DNA from: Citrobacter portucalensis
Lineage (GTDB): Bacteria; Pseudomonadota; Gammaproteobacteria; Enterobacterales; Enterobacteriaceae
Assembly (NCBI RefSeq): GCF_002042885.1
Contig: NZ_MVFY01000008.1
Coordinates: forward strand, 186,001-250,000
DNA length: 64,000 nt
Direction: 5' to 3'
In this document: positions 1 through 11,446 of the stretch, in pieces
How positions within the stretch are numbered: the first letter of the stretch is position 1
Layout: each line of letters opens with the position of its first letter
The notes under the pieces: model-generated
What the model was told of the DNA's origin: nothing
Databases searched by the model: none
What the model saw: the letters and a program-made list of their open reading frames with translations, nothing else
Made by a program: the position numbers and the translations under genes

Positions 1-154
1 TCAGTTTGCCGTCGGGGACATCATCTGCCCAGCACTCCACTACGCGCAATGCACCGAACTCCTTGAAAAGCGGAGCTGCTTTTGCCGCCATCGCAATGTA
101 CGCCTCCTTGTTTTCAGCGGGTACGGCAACCACAAAGCCATCAACATACTTCAT
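1..154 (-). CDS. ybaA: YbaA, DUF1428 family protein (3' end outside window)
   Basis: Only the first 51 codons are present; the rest lies before base 1. The reverse-strand translation begins MKYVDGFVVAVPAENKEAY and continues with a KEFGALRVVECWADDVPDG stretch, typical of the small DUF1428 (YbaA) family, a dimeric alpha-beta barrel fold of unknown function. A good GGAGG ribosome site lies about 8 bases upstream of the ATG at 154. The position next to atl and ffs matches ybaA in E. coli. Partial because of the window edge, not because of damage. Confidence 0.85.
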   Translation of the reverse strand, partial: MKYVDGFVVAVPAENKEAYIAMAAKAAPLFKEFGALRVVECWADDVPDGKL

Positions 155-218
155 GAGAAAAACCTCCGAAGTGTACTGCGCGGCAAGCCGATTCCGGCCG
201 CGTCAGTCGAGGTTAAGT

Positions 219-848
219 TTAGTCGCCAGTAGGCGATCGCGCCCCAGGTGCATTCCTGATACGCGTACATGACTGCGGCTGATGCCGAAACCACGGCAGG
301 CAAAGCTGAATCAACGGTCCGATAGCCAAGGCATACAGCACCGTACCAACCCCCACGGTTCCCCCCAGCAGCCAACCGATAAGCAGCACCGACACTTCGA
401 TTGCGGTTCGAATTCGTCGTACTGGCCAGCCGGTACGCGTGTGGATACCGGTCATCAGACCATCACGCGGACCGGCGCCAAAACCTGCGCCAATGTACAG
501 GCTGGTTGCTAACGCATTCAATATTACCGCTGACACCAGCAGCCCGCTGCGCGCCAGCAGAGATTCAAATCCAGGAATCACCAGCAGCGCGGCATCTGCC
601 GCCAGCCCGATCATAATCACGTTGCTCAGCGTGCCAAAGCCTGGACGCTGGCGTAACGGTATCCACGCCAGCAACACCAACACGCCAACGGCAATAATCA
701 CCACGCCGATATTCATCGACAATAAATTGGCTACACCCAGGTGAAACACGTTCCACGGATCGGCCCCTAAATCAGCACGGACAAACATGGCCGTCGATAC
801 ACCGTACAGCGCCAGCCCGATATATAACTGAAGTAAACGACGCAGCAT
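219..848 (-). CDS. yczE: YczE-like integral membrane protein
   Basis: A 209-residue, very hydrophobic protein with about five or six membrane segments (roughly residues 4-24, 35-65, 75-95, 105-128 and a long pair near 150-195). It resembles the YczE/YyaS family, whose transport or signalling role is not established. The ATG at 848 is chosen over one five codons upstream because a GGGAGGG ribosome site precedes it. The gene is divergent from a MocR-type regulator at 935, an arrangement known for yczE/yczR pairs, so it is probably the target of that regulator. Residues such as RADLGADPWNVFHLG in the first loop fit the family. Function is inferred from family and context only. Confidence 0.7.
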   Translation of the reverse strand: MLRRLLQLYIGLALYGVSTAMFVRADLGADPWNVFHLGVANLLSMNIGVVIIAVGVLVLLAWIPLRQRPGFGTLSNVIMIGLAADAALLVIPGFESLLARSGLLVSAVILNALATSLYIGAGFGAGPRDGLMTGIHTRTGWPVRRIRTAIEVSVLLIGWLLGGTVGVGTVLYALAIGPLIQLCLPWFRHQPQSCTRIRNAPGARSPTGD

Positions 849-908
849 GCATTTCCCTCCCACTCTCGGATAACTTTCATCTTCACCGCAATTGGCACTA
901 TGATTAAT

Positions 909-930
909 GTCCAGTTTTCAAAAAGTGGAC
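909..930. promoter_or_regulatory. Inverted repeat in the yczE/yczR divergent promoter region
   Basis: GTCCA (909-913) and TGGAC (926-930) form an inverted repeat with a 12-base AT-rich spacer, ending four bases before the yczR start codon. MocR regulators often bind paired short sites between themselves and a divergent target. This is a candidate YczR operator seen only by inspection; a TATGAT hexamer just upstream (898-903) could be the -10 element of yczR. Confidence 0.4.
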
Positions 931-934
931 TGTT

Positions 935-2359
935 ATGTCATCTCGCCGTTATGGAAGTCAGTCTTTGCAACGCCTGCTCGGACACTGGCTGGAAAGCCCC
1001 TCGCGAACGCCCATCTGGCGACAGCTGGCAGAAGCGTTACGTCTGCTTATTCTCGATGGTCGGCTGGCGCTGGATAGCCGCTTACCGGGTGAACGCGAGC
1101 TCGCCGTCGTCCTGCAAGTAAGTCGAACTACCGTCGCCAGCGCTATGGCGCAACTGCGTGAAGAGGGATATCTGGAAAGCCGTCATGGTAGCGGCTCACG
1201 GGTGATCCTGCCGGAACATATTCGCCATGTGCCAACCCGGACCAGCACCGGCACAGCGCTTGATTTGTCCACGGCGGCGCTAAGTGCCGGTCCCGAAATT
1301 CATCAGGCTTACCAGCAGGCGCTGTTTGCTATGCCACAGCATTTGCTGAGCTCCGGGTATTTGCCGCAGGGGCTGTCGGTATTGCGTGAGTCCATCGCTC
1401 AGCATTATTGCGATCGCGGGCTCCCGACGCAGCCCGATGAAATCATGGTCGTGAATGGTGCAGTCAGCGGCCTGGCGCTGATCCTGCGTTTGCTCACCGG
1501 CCCCGGCGATCGCGTAGTGGTCGATCACCCCACTTATCCGCTGGCGATTGCCGCGATTCAAGGCGCATCCTGTCGCCCCGTCGGCGTGTCGCTACCCGAG
1601 CACGGTTGGGATACCGCGGGTCTGGTCGCCACCATCGCGCAAACCGCACCGAGAATGGCCTACCTGATGCCGGACTTTCACAATCCGACCGGGCGTTGCA
1701 TGGACGCTGCAACTCGCCAGGTCGTGGCGGATATTGCCGAACGAACCCGCACTACCCTGGTGGTCGATGAGACGATGGTGAACCTGTGGTATGACGCCCC
1801 GCCGCCGCCGCTTGCCGCATTCAATCGCGACGCGCCGATCATTCTATTGGGTTCAGCCGGGAAAAGCTTTTGGGGGGGATTACGTCTGGGCTGGATCCGG
1901 GCGTCGGCGCGAACCATTGCGGCGCTGGTACAAACCCGCGACACCTTCGATTTAGGCTCCCCGGTGCTTGAACAACTTGCCACCAGCTGGCTGCTGGATA
2001 ACGCCGCCGACTTTCTTCCTGACAGAAGACGGCTACTCACATCGCAGCGCGATCTGTGCTCGAGCCTGATGAACGCACATTTCCCGGAGTGGCAGTTTAC
2101 CCAGCCACAGGGAGGACTCTCTTTTTGGGTTGAACTGCCCGATACGCTGGCAACGCTATTCGCTACGCGCGCCGAAAGCGTAGGCATTCAATTAGGAACC
2201 GGTACGCGGTTTGGGCTTGATGGCGCATTCGATCGTTTTTTGCGTATGCCTTTCACGTTGCCGGATGACACAGCGCGTGCCACCTTCAGGGTGTTACAAC
2301 CCATTTGGGATAACCTGCGTTTGCAGGCCAGCAGCGGGAAAGTACGCAAAATAATCTAA
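935..2359 (+). CDS. yczR: MocR/GntR-family transcriptional regulator with aminotransferase domain (YczR-like)
   Basis: A 474-residue MocR-subfamily regulator. Residues about 20-95 form a winged-helix GntR domain (PIWRQLAEALRLLI, LPGERELAVVLQVSRTTV, GSGSRV). Residues about 110-460 resemble a fold-type I PLP aminotransferase, with VVDHPTYPL, LMPDFHNPTG and GSAGKSFWGGLRLGW; the lysine of GKSFWGG is the likely PLP Schiff-base lysine. Such proteins sense PLP or an amino compound and regulate a neighbouring gene. The divergent yczE supports the YczR assignment. No clear Shine-Dalgarno precedes the ATG, so the message may have a very short leader. Confidence 0.8.
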   Translation: MSSRRYGSQSLQRLLGHWLESPSRTPIWRQLAEALRLLILDGRLALDSRLPGERELAVVLQVSRTTVASAMAQLREEGYLESRHGSGSRVILPEHIRHVPTRTSTGTALDLSTAALSAGPEIHQAYQQALFAMPQHLLSSGYLPQGLSVLRESIAQHYCDRGLPTQPDEIMVVNGAVSGLALILRLLTGPGDRVVVDHPTYPLAIAAIQGASCRPVGVSLPEHGWDTAGLVATIAQTAPRMAYLMPDFHNPTGRCMDAATRQVVADIAERTRTTLVVDETMVNLWYDAPPPPLAAFNRDAPIILLGSAGKSFWGGLRLGWIRASARTIAALVQTRDTFDLGSPVLEQLATSWLLDNAADFLPDRRRLLTSQRDLCSSLMNAHFPEWQFTQPQGGLSFWVELPDTLATLFATRAESVGIQLGTGTRFGLDGAFDRFLRMPFTLPDDTARATFRVLQPIWDNLRLQASSGKVRKII

Positions 2360-2418
2360 GCGACGAGTCAAAGGACTCGCCCTTATAAGCCGGGATGGAT
2401 GAGAGAGTCCCGGTGATA

Positions 2419-2637
2419 TTACCGCTGAGGGGGAACCGGAAAACCCTTCAGTGAAATCACGAAATTTTCACCGTCTTTCTTAATTTTTGCCCCGGCATCA
2501 CACCAGTCTGAGGCAATACGGAAGAACTCGTCGCTGCCGACATTCCAGCTCAGGCGGACATGTTTCACATAACCGGAGCGCAGCATTTCACAAGCTTCTC
2601 CGTAATTACTGGCAGTTGAGAGCGGTTGTTGTTTCAT
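2419..2637 (-). CDS. Small hypothetical protein downstream of an RHH protein
   Basis: A 72-residue protein that I do not recognise. It is mixed alpha/beta, with a basic middle (GYVKHVRLSW), a DWCDAGAKIKKDGENFVISLKGF segment of 'short strand-loop-strand' look, and a proline-rich end. It starts inside the stop codon of the upstream ribbon-helix-helix gene (ATGA overlap), so the two are translationally coupled. It has no signal peptide or membrane segment. A toxin, a co-regulator or an unrelated small protein are all possible; the coupling to an RHH gene makes a toxin-antitoxin-like pair worth considering but does not establish it. Confidence 0.6.
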   Translation of the reverse strand: MKQQPLSTASNYGEACEMLRSGYVKHVRLSWNVGSDEFFRIASDWCDAGAKIKKDGENFVISLKGFPVPPQR

Positions 2638-2885
2638 TTTTTCTTCTTCAGTAGTCTGCGCAATGCTTTGATTTCTTTAGGAGTCAGTGCTTCAACTACG
2701 GACTCTTCCGTATGCTGGCTATCGATATCCTCAGCGGAGACTCCCGCCTCTTCAACGGCGGTAAACGCAATCAGCAGCAGTTTTTCCGTCGCAACACTTA
2801 AATTTTCATTATGCACTTCAGCGTAATGGCGAAGCTTTTCTTTTAGCGCCTCATCAATTTTGACATTCAATACAGCGGTCGACAT
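2634..2885 (-). CDS. Ribbon-helix-helix (CopG/Arc-like) small protein
   Basis: An 83-residue protein. Residues 3-45 (start STAVLNVKIDEALKEKLRHY) give a beta strand and two helices typical of a ribbon-helix-helix DNA-binding domain. An acidic linker (EDIDSQHTEES) and a lysine-rich end (KALRRLLKKKK) follow. An AGGA ribosome site precedes the ATG. It overlaps the next gene by four bases, so the two share a message. RHH proteins are commonly antitoxins or autorepressors; no family-specific partner was recognised. Confidence 0.65.
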   Translation of the reverse strand: MSTAVLNVKIDEALKEKLRHYAEVHNENLSVATEKLLLIAFTAVEEAGVSAEDIDSQHTEESVVEALTPKEIKALRRLLKKKK

Positions 2886-3074
2886 CGTAGAAAATCCTTG
2901 TGGTCAGCCAAAACACACCGAATGTAAGACCCTGTCGTTACAGCGCGATGGCGGTGGCAAAAGCATCAAATAACATCCCCGAAACACATTGACAGCATTT
3001 GATGACAATAAAATGACATTACGATGACAAAGAAAAGAAGATAAGCAGAAGGGAAATTGCCGGACGGCAGAATT

Positions 3075-3188
3075 GGGTGGGGGCCCTGCCAGCTACATCC
3101 CGGCACACACGTCATCTGCCTTGGCTGCTTCCTTCCGGACCTGACCTGGTAAACAGAGTAGTGTTGCGGGAGAACCAACAGAGCCCCC
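3075..3188 (-). ncRNA. ffs: 4.5S RNA, the RNA of the signal recognition particle
   Basis: A 114-nt RNA read on the minus strand. It starts GGGGGCTCTGTTGG at 3188, contains the conserved SRP domain IV tetraloop region CAGGTCCGGAAGGAAGCAGC, and ends GGCAGGGCCCCCACCC at 3075. The ends pair (GGGGGC with GCCCCC), giving the expected long hairpin. With Ffh it forms the SRP that targets inner-membrane proteins to FtsY and SecYEG. The length equals mature E. coli 4.5S RNA, and the location beside atl is conserved. Confidence 0.97.
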
Positions 3189-3220
3189 ATTGAGAGCGTT
3201 GTTAACCAACGCGCAGGCGC

Positions 3221-3249
3221 ATTATCACTGCTGCACCCTGTAATTGCAA
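3221..3249 (-). promoter_or_regulatory. Promoter of ffs
   Basis: On the minus strand TTGCAA (3249-3244) and GATAAT (3226-3221) are separated by 17 bases and followed by a GC-rich discriminator (GCGCC), as in growth-rate-controlled stable-RNA promoters. The expected start, about 25 bases upstream of the mature 4.5S 5' end, agrees with the known leader that RNase P removes. Confidence 0.7.
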
Positions 3250-3342
3250 CCCATCCAGCATCGGATGCTGTTTTCTTGTGCAATGCGGCTTCACTCCCTC
3301 GCCATTCGGCATTATGCTGGAGGATTAGCGCAGGAATAAATA

Positions 3343-3654
3343 ATGGATATACAAGACACTTTCCCCCAACGCGTCTGGCAAATCGTCGCGTCAATCCCCG
3401 AAGGTTTCGTCACCACGTATGGCGATGTTGCCAGGCTTGCCGGTTCGCCGCGCGCTGCGCGCCAGGTCGGCGGCGTGCTTAAGCGTCTCCCCGAAGGCAG
3501 CACTTTGCCCTGGCATCGGGTGGTTAATCGTCATGGTGCCATTTCGCTGACCGGCCCCGACTTACAACGGCAGCGTCAGGCGTTGCTGGCAGAGGGAATA
3601 GTGGTTTCAGGAAGCGGGCAGATCGATTTACAGCGCTATCGCTGGGTGTACTAA
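3343..3654 (+). CDS. atl: Alkyltransferase-like protein (DNA base-flipping protein)
   Basis: A 103-residue relative of the C-terminal domain of O6-alkylguanine-DNA alkyltransferase. The active-site motif PCHRV is replaced by PWHRV with tryptophan at residue 57, the hallmark of ATL proteins. They bind O6-alkylguanine and flip it out without repairing it, handing the lesion to nucleotide excision repair. The motif TTYGDVARLAGSPRAARQVG forms the helix-turn-helix and arginine finger region. A complete single-gene unit ending at a bidirectional terminator shared with ybaY. Confidence 0.93.
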   Translation: MDIQDTFPQRVWQIVASIPEGFVTTYGDVARLAGSPRAARQVGGVLKRLPEGSTLPWHRVVNRHGAISLTGPDLQRQRQALLAEGIVVSGSGQIDLQRYRWVY

Positions 3655-3677
3655 CCCTCTCCAGGCGGAGAGGGTTA
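3652..3677. terminator. Bidirectional terminator between atl and ybaY
   Basis: An 11-bp perfect stem, TAACCCTCTCC (3652-3662) with GGAGAGGGTTA (3667-3677), and a four-base AGGC loop sits between convergent genes and overlaps the atl stop codon. It lacks a strong T-tract, so efficiency is uncertain. Confidence 0.6.
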
Positions 3678-3685
3678 CGACTGCC

Positions 3686-4255
3686 TTAGTACTGCGTGGG
3701 AGCAGGAACGGCAGAAGAAGGATTCACCTGGGTTGGTGACGTTGACGGCACCGTGGTGGCTGCCCCACCGCTTGCCTGAACCGGTACTGCTGTTTGCTGT
3801 ACAGGAACCAGCGTCAGATCGGCTTTCGTACCACCCTGATTAATGACCGTCTGAACGGTATCAGTAATAAAGACCAGTTTGTCATTAACCGTAATTGCCG
3901 CACTCAGCAGAATACGGGCGTTAGGCTGAATATCTGCCGGGTTAAATGGTAATACAAAGCTGAATGGGGCCTGCTTACCTTCAGTACGGACCGCTTTTTG
4001 CGACAGCACTTTTGACGGTGCATCGGCCAGCGACGCATCTGACAGCGTGACGGTCAGCACCGCATCGGGTGGCAAGGCCACTTTCTGGCGGATCCATACC
4101 GTACCAGAAACATTTGGCTGTTGAATTTTAGACTGTGTGTCAGCAATTGACGTATTAGGGCTTGGCGCAGGTGTCTGAATATCTGCACTTTTATCAGCAC
4201 AGGCCGCCAGAGCGACCGCAACCGCTAAACCACTTACCATGTGCACGAGTTTCAT
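3686..4255 (-). CDS. ybaY: YbaY lipoprotein, YscW-like
   Basis: A 189-residue outer-envelope lipoprotein. Signal residues 1-18 end in the lipobox LAAC, with Cys19 as the lipidated residue. A Ser/Pro/Thr-rich linker (residues about 25-50) leads to a beta-sandwich domain (VSGTVWIRQKVALPPDAVLTVTL...) like the YscW/YbaY family of secretion-chaperone lipoproteins. The last 35 residues are again Gln/Pro/Thr/Ser rich. Its role in E. coli is not defined. It is divergent from tesB with a 212-base intergenic region. Confidence 0.88.
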   Translation of the reverse strand: MKLVHMVSGLAVAVALAACADKSADIQTPAPSPNTSIADTQSKIQQPNVSGTVWIRQKVALPPDAVLTVTLSDASLADAPSKVLSQKAVRTEGKQAPFSFVLPFNPADIQPNARILLSAAITVNDKLVFITDTVQTVINQGGTKADLTLVPVQQTAVPVQASGGAATTVPSTSPTQVNPSSAVPAPTQY

Positions 4256-4467
4256 TAAATTCTCCTTATCATCTATGCACCAGCGAGAACTTTCCTCGCC
4301 AGAAGAGTGGTTAACAAAAACATAACGTGACTAAGTGTGGCACAAGACAGCTGTTTTTGCCTGTAATAGGCCTTTAATTCAGACAATTGCACCCATCGGA
4401 CCACTTTCAAAATTGCGTTATACTCTGCCTACCTCGCTGCGAGATCGATATAACCTGGAGAGCACGT

Positions 4468-5328
4468 ATGAGTCTGGCGCTGAAAAATTTGCTGACATTG
4501 TTAAATCTGGAAAAAATTGAAGAAGGACTCTTTCGGGGCCAAAGTGAAGACTTAGGGTTACGTCAGGTTTTTGGGGGACAGGTTGTCGGTCAGGCGCTGT
4601 ATGCCGCCAAAGAAACCGTACCGGAAGAGCGTCTGGTGCACTCCTTCCACAGCTATTTTTTACGCCCCGGCGATAGCCAAAAACCCATCATCTATGATGT
4701 AGAAGTCTTGCGTGATGGTAACAGCTTCAGCGCGCGCCGCGTTGCCGCAATTCAGAATGGTAAACCCATTTTTTACATGACCGCCTCTTTCCAGGCACCG
4801 GAAGACGGATTTGAGCATCAGAAAACCATGCCGGATGCGCCGGGTCCCGATGAGCTGAAATCAGAAACAGAAATTGCCCGGTCAGTGGCGCATTTGCTGC
4901 CGCCGCTGTTGAAAGAAAAATTTATCAACGATCGTCCGTTGGAAGTGCGCCCGGTTGAATTTCATAACCCCTTAAAAGGTCACGTCGCACCTCCGGCGCG
5001 CCAGGTATGGATCCGTGCAAACGGCGAGCTGCAGGACGATCTGCGCGTCCATCAATATCTGCTGGGTTATGCCTCAGACCTGAACTTCCTACCTGTAGCG
5101 CTGCAACCGTACGGGATTGGTTTTCTGGAAAAAGGGATTCAGATCGCCACCATTGACCATTCAATGTGGTTCCACCGTCCGTTCAATATTAATGAGTGGC
5201 TGTTGTATAACGTCGAGAGTACTTCGGCCTCCGGTGCCAGAGGTTTTGTACGCGGGGAGTTTTATACGCAGGACGGCGTGCTGGTCGCCTCTACCGTGCA
5301 GGAAGGGGTAATGCGTAATCGCAATTGA
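4468..5328 (+). CDS. tesB: Acyl-CoA thioesterase II
   Basis: A 286-residue protein of double hot-dog fold that hydrolyses medium- and long-chain acyl-CoA to free acid and CoA. The N-terminal half carries [13 protein letters not shown] and [12 protein letters not shown]; the C-terminal half carries [24 protein letters not shown] and [17 protein letters not shown], which include the conserved Asp/Thr/Gln catalytic network. The ATG at 4468 is chosen because it gives the E. coli length and follows CTGGAG; an open extension upstream has no family similarity. Monocistronic, ending at a REP palindrome. Confidence 0.96.
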   Translation: MSLALKNLLTLLNLEKIEEGLFRGQSEDLGLRQVFGGQVVGQALYAAKETVPEERLVHSFHSYFLRPGDSQKPIIYDVEVLRDGNSFSARRVAAIQNGKPIFYMTASFQAPEDGFEHQKTMPDAPGPDELKSETEIARSVAHLLPPLLKEKFINDRPLEVRPVEFHNPLKGHVAPPARQVWIRANGELQDDLRVHQYLLGYASDLNFLPVALQPYGIGFLEKGIQIATIDHSMWFHRPFNINEWLLYNVESTSASGARGFVRGEFYTQDGVLVASTVQEGVMRNRN

Positions 5329-5331
5329 GAA

Positions 5332-5369
5332 TTACCGGATGGTGGCGCAAAAGCGTTACCATCCGGCAG
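5332..5369. repeat. REP (palindromic unit) between tesB and amtB
   Basis: TACCGGATGGTGGC ... GTTACCATCCGGCA is a single REP palindrome located between convergent tesB and amtB stop codons. It can form an RNA hairpin at the 3' end of both transcripts. Confidence 0.75.
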
Positions 5370-5378
5370 ATTGAAACA

Positions 5379-6665
5379 TCAAGCGTTGTAAGCGTTCTCG
5401 CCGTGACTGTTCACATCCAGACCTTCGCGTTCCTGCTCTTCCGGTACGCGCAGACCCACCGTCATATCCGCCAGCTTATAGCCAATGAAGGCCACCACGC
5501 CGGACCAGACGATGGTGATCGCCACGCTTTCCAGTTGCACCAGCAGCTGATGCCCCATGGTAACACCCTCAGCAAATCCCACGCCGCCCAGAGAGCTGGC
5601 AGCGAAAACCCCGGTCAGGATGCAGCCAACAATACCGCACACGCCGTGCACGCCAAACACGTCACACGGATCGTCCACGCGCAGAAAACGCTTCAGCATG
5701 GTTACGCCCCACAGACCAGCCAACCCCGCAACCACACCGATAATCAGCGCCCCGCCGACACCGATGTAGCCACATGCAGGTGTTACGCCCACCAGACCTG
5801 CAATAGCACCGGAACAGGCGCCCAGCAGAGACGGTTTACCACGCAGCGCCCATTCACCGAAGATCCATCCGAGGATGGCGGCAGCGGTGGCGACCACGGT
5901 ATTGACGAAGGCCAGTGCAGCAATTTCATTCGCCGTTCCCGCTGAACCGGCGTTAAAGCCAAACCAACCAATGTAGAGAATAGCGGTACCGGTGAAGACC
6001 ATCGGCAGGTTATGCGGTTTAAAGGCTTCTTTGCCAAAACCGACGCGTTTGCCAATCAGATAAGCGCCAACCAGACCGGCAATCGCTGCGTTGATGTGCA
6101 CGACCGTCCCGCCCGCAAAATCCAGTGCGCCGTGAGAAGCCAGCAATCCGCCGCCCCAGACCATATGTGCAATGGGGATGTACGACAGCGTTAACCACAC
6201 CACCACAAAAATCAGCACCGCAGAGAAACGAATACGCTCAGCCAGCGCCCCGACAATCAGCCCAACGGTGATGCAGGCAAAAGATCCCTGAAAAGCAACG
6301 TGAATGTACTGGTAGAAGCTCCCCGTGACCGCCGTCAGCGCGATGTTCTTCAGCAATACCCAGTTGAAGTTGCCGAAGAAATTATTCCCTTCGCCAAAGG
6401 CCAGTGAGTAGCCATAAACCACCCATAGAATACAAACCAGAGCGAATGTCACCGTCACCTGAGTCAGCATCGACAGCACGTTCTTACCGCGAATCAAACC
6501 GCCGTAGAACAACGCAATGCCAGGGATAGTCATAAACAGCACCAGCGCGGTACAGATCATCATAAAAGCGTTATCTGCTTTATCCGCAACCGCCGGTGCC
6601 GCCATCGCCAGTCCCGGCAGTAGCGCCAGTGAAGCAATACCCGTTTTCATCGTTGCTATCTTCAT
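5379..6665 (-). CDS. amtB: Ammonium channel AmtB
   Basis: A 428-residue trimeric inner-membrane channel. Residues 1-22 form a cleavable signal peptide ending AMA-AP, followed by eleven membrane helices. The conserved pore features are visible: the PGIALFYGGLIRGKN segment and the two histidine-containing helices (IAHMVWGGG and VHGVCGIVG). It conducts NH4+/NH3 when nitrogen is limiting and is blocked by unmodified GlnK. The ATG at 6665 is chosen over one six codons upstream because it matches the family start. It lies 31 bases downstream of glnK and is co-transcribed from the sigma-54 promoter there. Confidence 0.97.
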   Translation of the reverse strand: MKIATMKTGIASLALLPGLAMAAPAVADKADNAFMMICTALVLFMTIPGIALFYGGLIRGKNVLSMLTQVTVTFALVCILWVVYGYSLAFGEGNNFFGNFNWVLLKNIALTAVTGSFYQYIHVAFQGSFACITVGLIVGALAERIRFSAVLIFVVVWLTLSYIPIAHMVWGGGLLASHGALDFAGGTVVHINAAIAGLVGAYLIGKRVGFGKEAFKPHNLPMVFTGTAILYIGWFGFNAGSAGTANEIAALAFVNTVVATAAAILGWIFGEWALRGKPSLLGACSGAIAGLVGVTPACGYIGVGGALIIGVVAGLAGLWGVTMLKRFLRVDDPCDVFGVHGVCGIVGCILTGVFAASSLGGVGFAEGVTMGHQLLVQLESVAITIVWSGVVAFIGYKLADMTVGLRVPEEQEREGLDVNSHGENAYNA

Positions 6666-6696
6666 TTTTTGGTTTCCTATCACTGTGTGCCAGAAG

Positions 6697-7035
6697 TTAC
6701 AGTGCGGCTTCGTCGGCTTCGCCGGTACGAATACGAATCACACGTTGCAGCTCGGCGACGAAGATTTTGCCGTCGCCAATTTTTCCGGTGTATGCCGCCT
6801 TACTGATGACATCAATCACGCCATCCAGTTGGTCGTCGGCAATCGCCACATCAATCTTCACCTTTGGCAGAAAATTGACGCTATATTCAGCCCCACGGTA
6901 CAGCTCAGCATGACCTTTCTGTCGGCCAAACCCCTTCACTTCGGTGACGGTCAGCCCCTGAATACCAATAGACGACAGTGCTTCACGGACGTCTTCCAGT
7001 TTGAACGGTTTGATTACCACGGTAACCAGCTTCAT
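6697..7035 (-). CDS. glnK: PII signal protein GlnK
   Basis: A 112-residue PII protein. The T-loop contains RGAEYSVNF with Tyr51, the uridylylation site; the C-terminal PII signature TGKIGDGKIFV is intact. It senses 2-oxoglutarate and ATP/ADP, is uridylylated by GlnD, and plugs AmtB when nitrogen is plentiful. First gene of glnK-amtB, preceded by AGGGG and by a sigma-54 promoter with an upstream NtrC site. Confidence 0.98.
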   Translation of the reverse strand: MKLVTVVIKPFKLEDVREALSSIGIQGLTVTEVKGFGRQKGHAELYRGAEYSVNFLPKVKIDVAIADDQLDGVIDVISKAAYTGKIGDGKIFVAELQRVIRIRTGEADEAAL

Positions 7036-7089
7036 AGATCCCCTCCAGTCAGAATTCAGTAGTGGCTGCAGATACACGAGAGGAATATT

Positions 7090-7104
7090 GCAAGGGGTGT
7101 GCCA
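7090..7104 (-). promoter_or_regulatory. Sigma-54 promoter of glnK-amtB
   Basis: On the minus strand TGGCAC-ACCCC-TTGC matches the sigma-54 consensus TGGCAC-N5-TTGC exactly. It lies about 55 bases upstream of glnK and explains nitrogen control of the operon. Confidence 0.93.
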
Positions 7105-7166
7105 GGAATGAAAAACGCGGAATGATTCAGGTTCGCCGGGTACTGCCGGGAGAGAAAAAGAAAAAA

Positions 7167-7214
7167 CGCACTATAACGGTGCATAGTGCGTTACATTTTT
7201 GCACCAGATTGTTG

Positions 7215-7216
<2 letters not shown>
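7167..7216 (-). promoter_or_regulatory. NtrC enhancer site(s) for glnK-amtB
   Basis: 7167-7183 reads CGCACT-ATAAC-GGTGCA, a close match to the NtrC dyad (TGCACY-N5-RGTGCA), centred roughly 97 bases upstream of the expected start. A weaker match TGCACC-AGATT-GTTGAT at 7200-7216 is centred 33 bases, about three helical turns, further away, the spacing expected for cooperative NtrC dimers. The second site is tentative. Confidence 0.7.
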
Positions 7217-10827
<3,611 letters not shown>

Positions 10828-10871
10828 GCGTTATGTCCTGACAAGGTTTCCGGCAATAAGCGCCGGGAGAA

Positions 10872-11330
10872 TTATTCAATAGGTAGAGCAGTTGTGTATT
10901 TAATCTGTTCCATGGCAAAGCTGGAAGTGACGTCAGACAGGCCCGGTACGCTGTTCACCAGGCGCTTATAGAATTCATCATAGCTTTTCATATCAGCAAC
11001 CTGCACTCGCATCAGGTAGTCATACTCCCCTGCCATACGCCAAAACCCCAGAACCTCGGGCATTCCGGTCACTTCAGTGACAAAGCGGCAATACCATTCG
11101 CTGCTGTGATGCTGAGTTTTGATCAGCACAAACGCGGTGAGTCCCAGCCCCAGTTTTTCTGGATCCAACAGGGCGACTCTGCCCAGCAGGATACCGTCAT
11201 CCTCAAGTCGTTTGAGACGTTTCCAGCAAGGGGTGGTAGTCAGATTAACGGCATCTGCTAATGCCTGCAAAGAAAGGGTGCAGTCCTGTTGCAGTAAGCC
11301 GAGTAGCTTGCGGTCAATTTTGTCTAACAT
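10872..11330 (-). CDS. decR: Lrp/AsnC-family cysteine-responsive regulator DecR
   Basis: A 152-residue Lrp/AsnC regulator (formerly YbaO). Residues 1-60 form the helix-turn-helix ([30 protein letters not shown]); residues about 70-145 form the effector-binding RAM domain. In E. coli DecR activates cysteine desulfidase genes when cysteine is high; in Salmonella the orthologue controls the adjacent cysteine desulfhydrase. Divergence from cdsH here supports the latter arrangement. The ATG at 11330 matches the family length; an upstream open extension is ignored. Confidence 0.93.
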   Translation of the reverse strand: MLDKIDRKLLGLLQQDCTLSLQALADAVNLTTTPCWKRLKRLEDDGILLGRVALLDPEKLGLGLTAFVLIKTQHHSSEWYCRFVTEVTGMPEVLGFWRMAGEYDYLMRVQVADMKSYDEFYKRLVNSVPGLSDVTSSFAMEQIKYTTALPIE

Positions 11331-11342
11331 ATCCACTCCACA

Positions 11343-11357
11343 GAGAAGAATTTTCTC
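11343..11357. promoter_or_regulatory. Candidate DecR operator between decR and cdsH
   Basis: GAGAAGAATTTTCTC is a 15-base imperfect dyad (GAGAA and TTCTC arms) with an AT-rich centre, typical of Lrp-family sites. It lies 12 bases upstream of decR and about 90 bases upstream of cdsH. Assigned by eye only. Confidence 0.35.
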
Positions 11358-11446
11358 CTTACATTCTATTTTAAAGGCTAAATGGCAACAATTTTTTCCG
11401 TGCTTTTCGCTATTCTGGGCACAAAATGACAAATGGATATCTATTA

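Noticed and set aside
3343-3654. Loss of the active-site cysteine in the alkyltransferase-like gene as a sign of a pseudogene
   Set aside because: Tryptophan in the PWHRV position is the normal state of ATL proteins, and the frame is intact.
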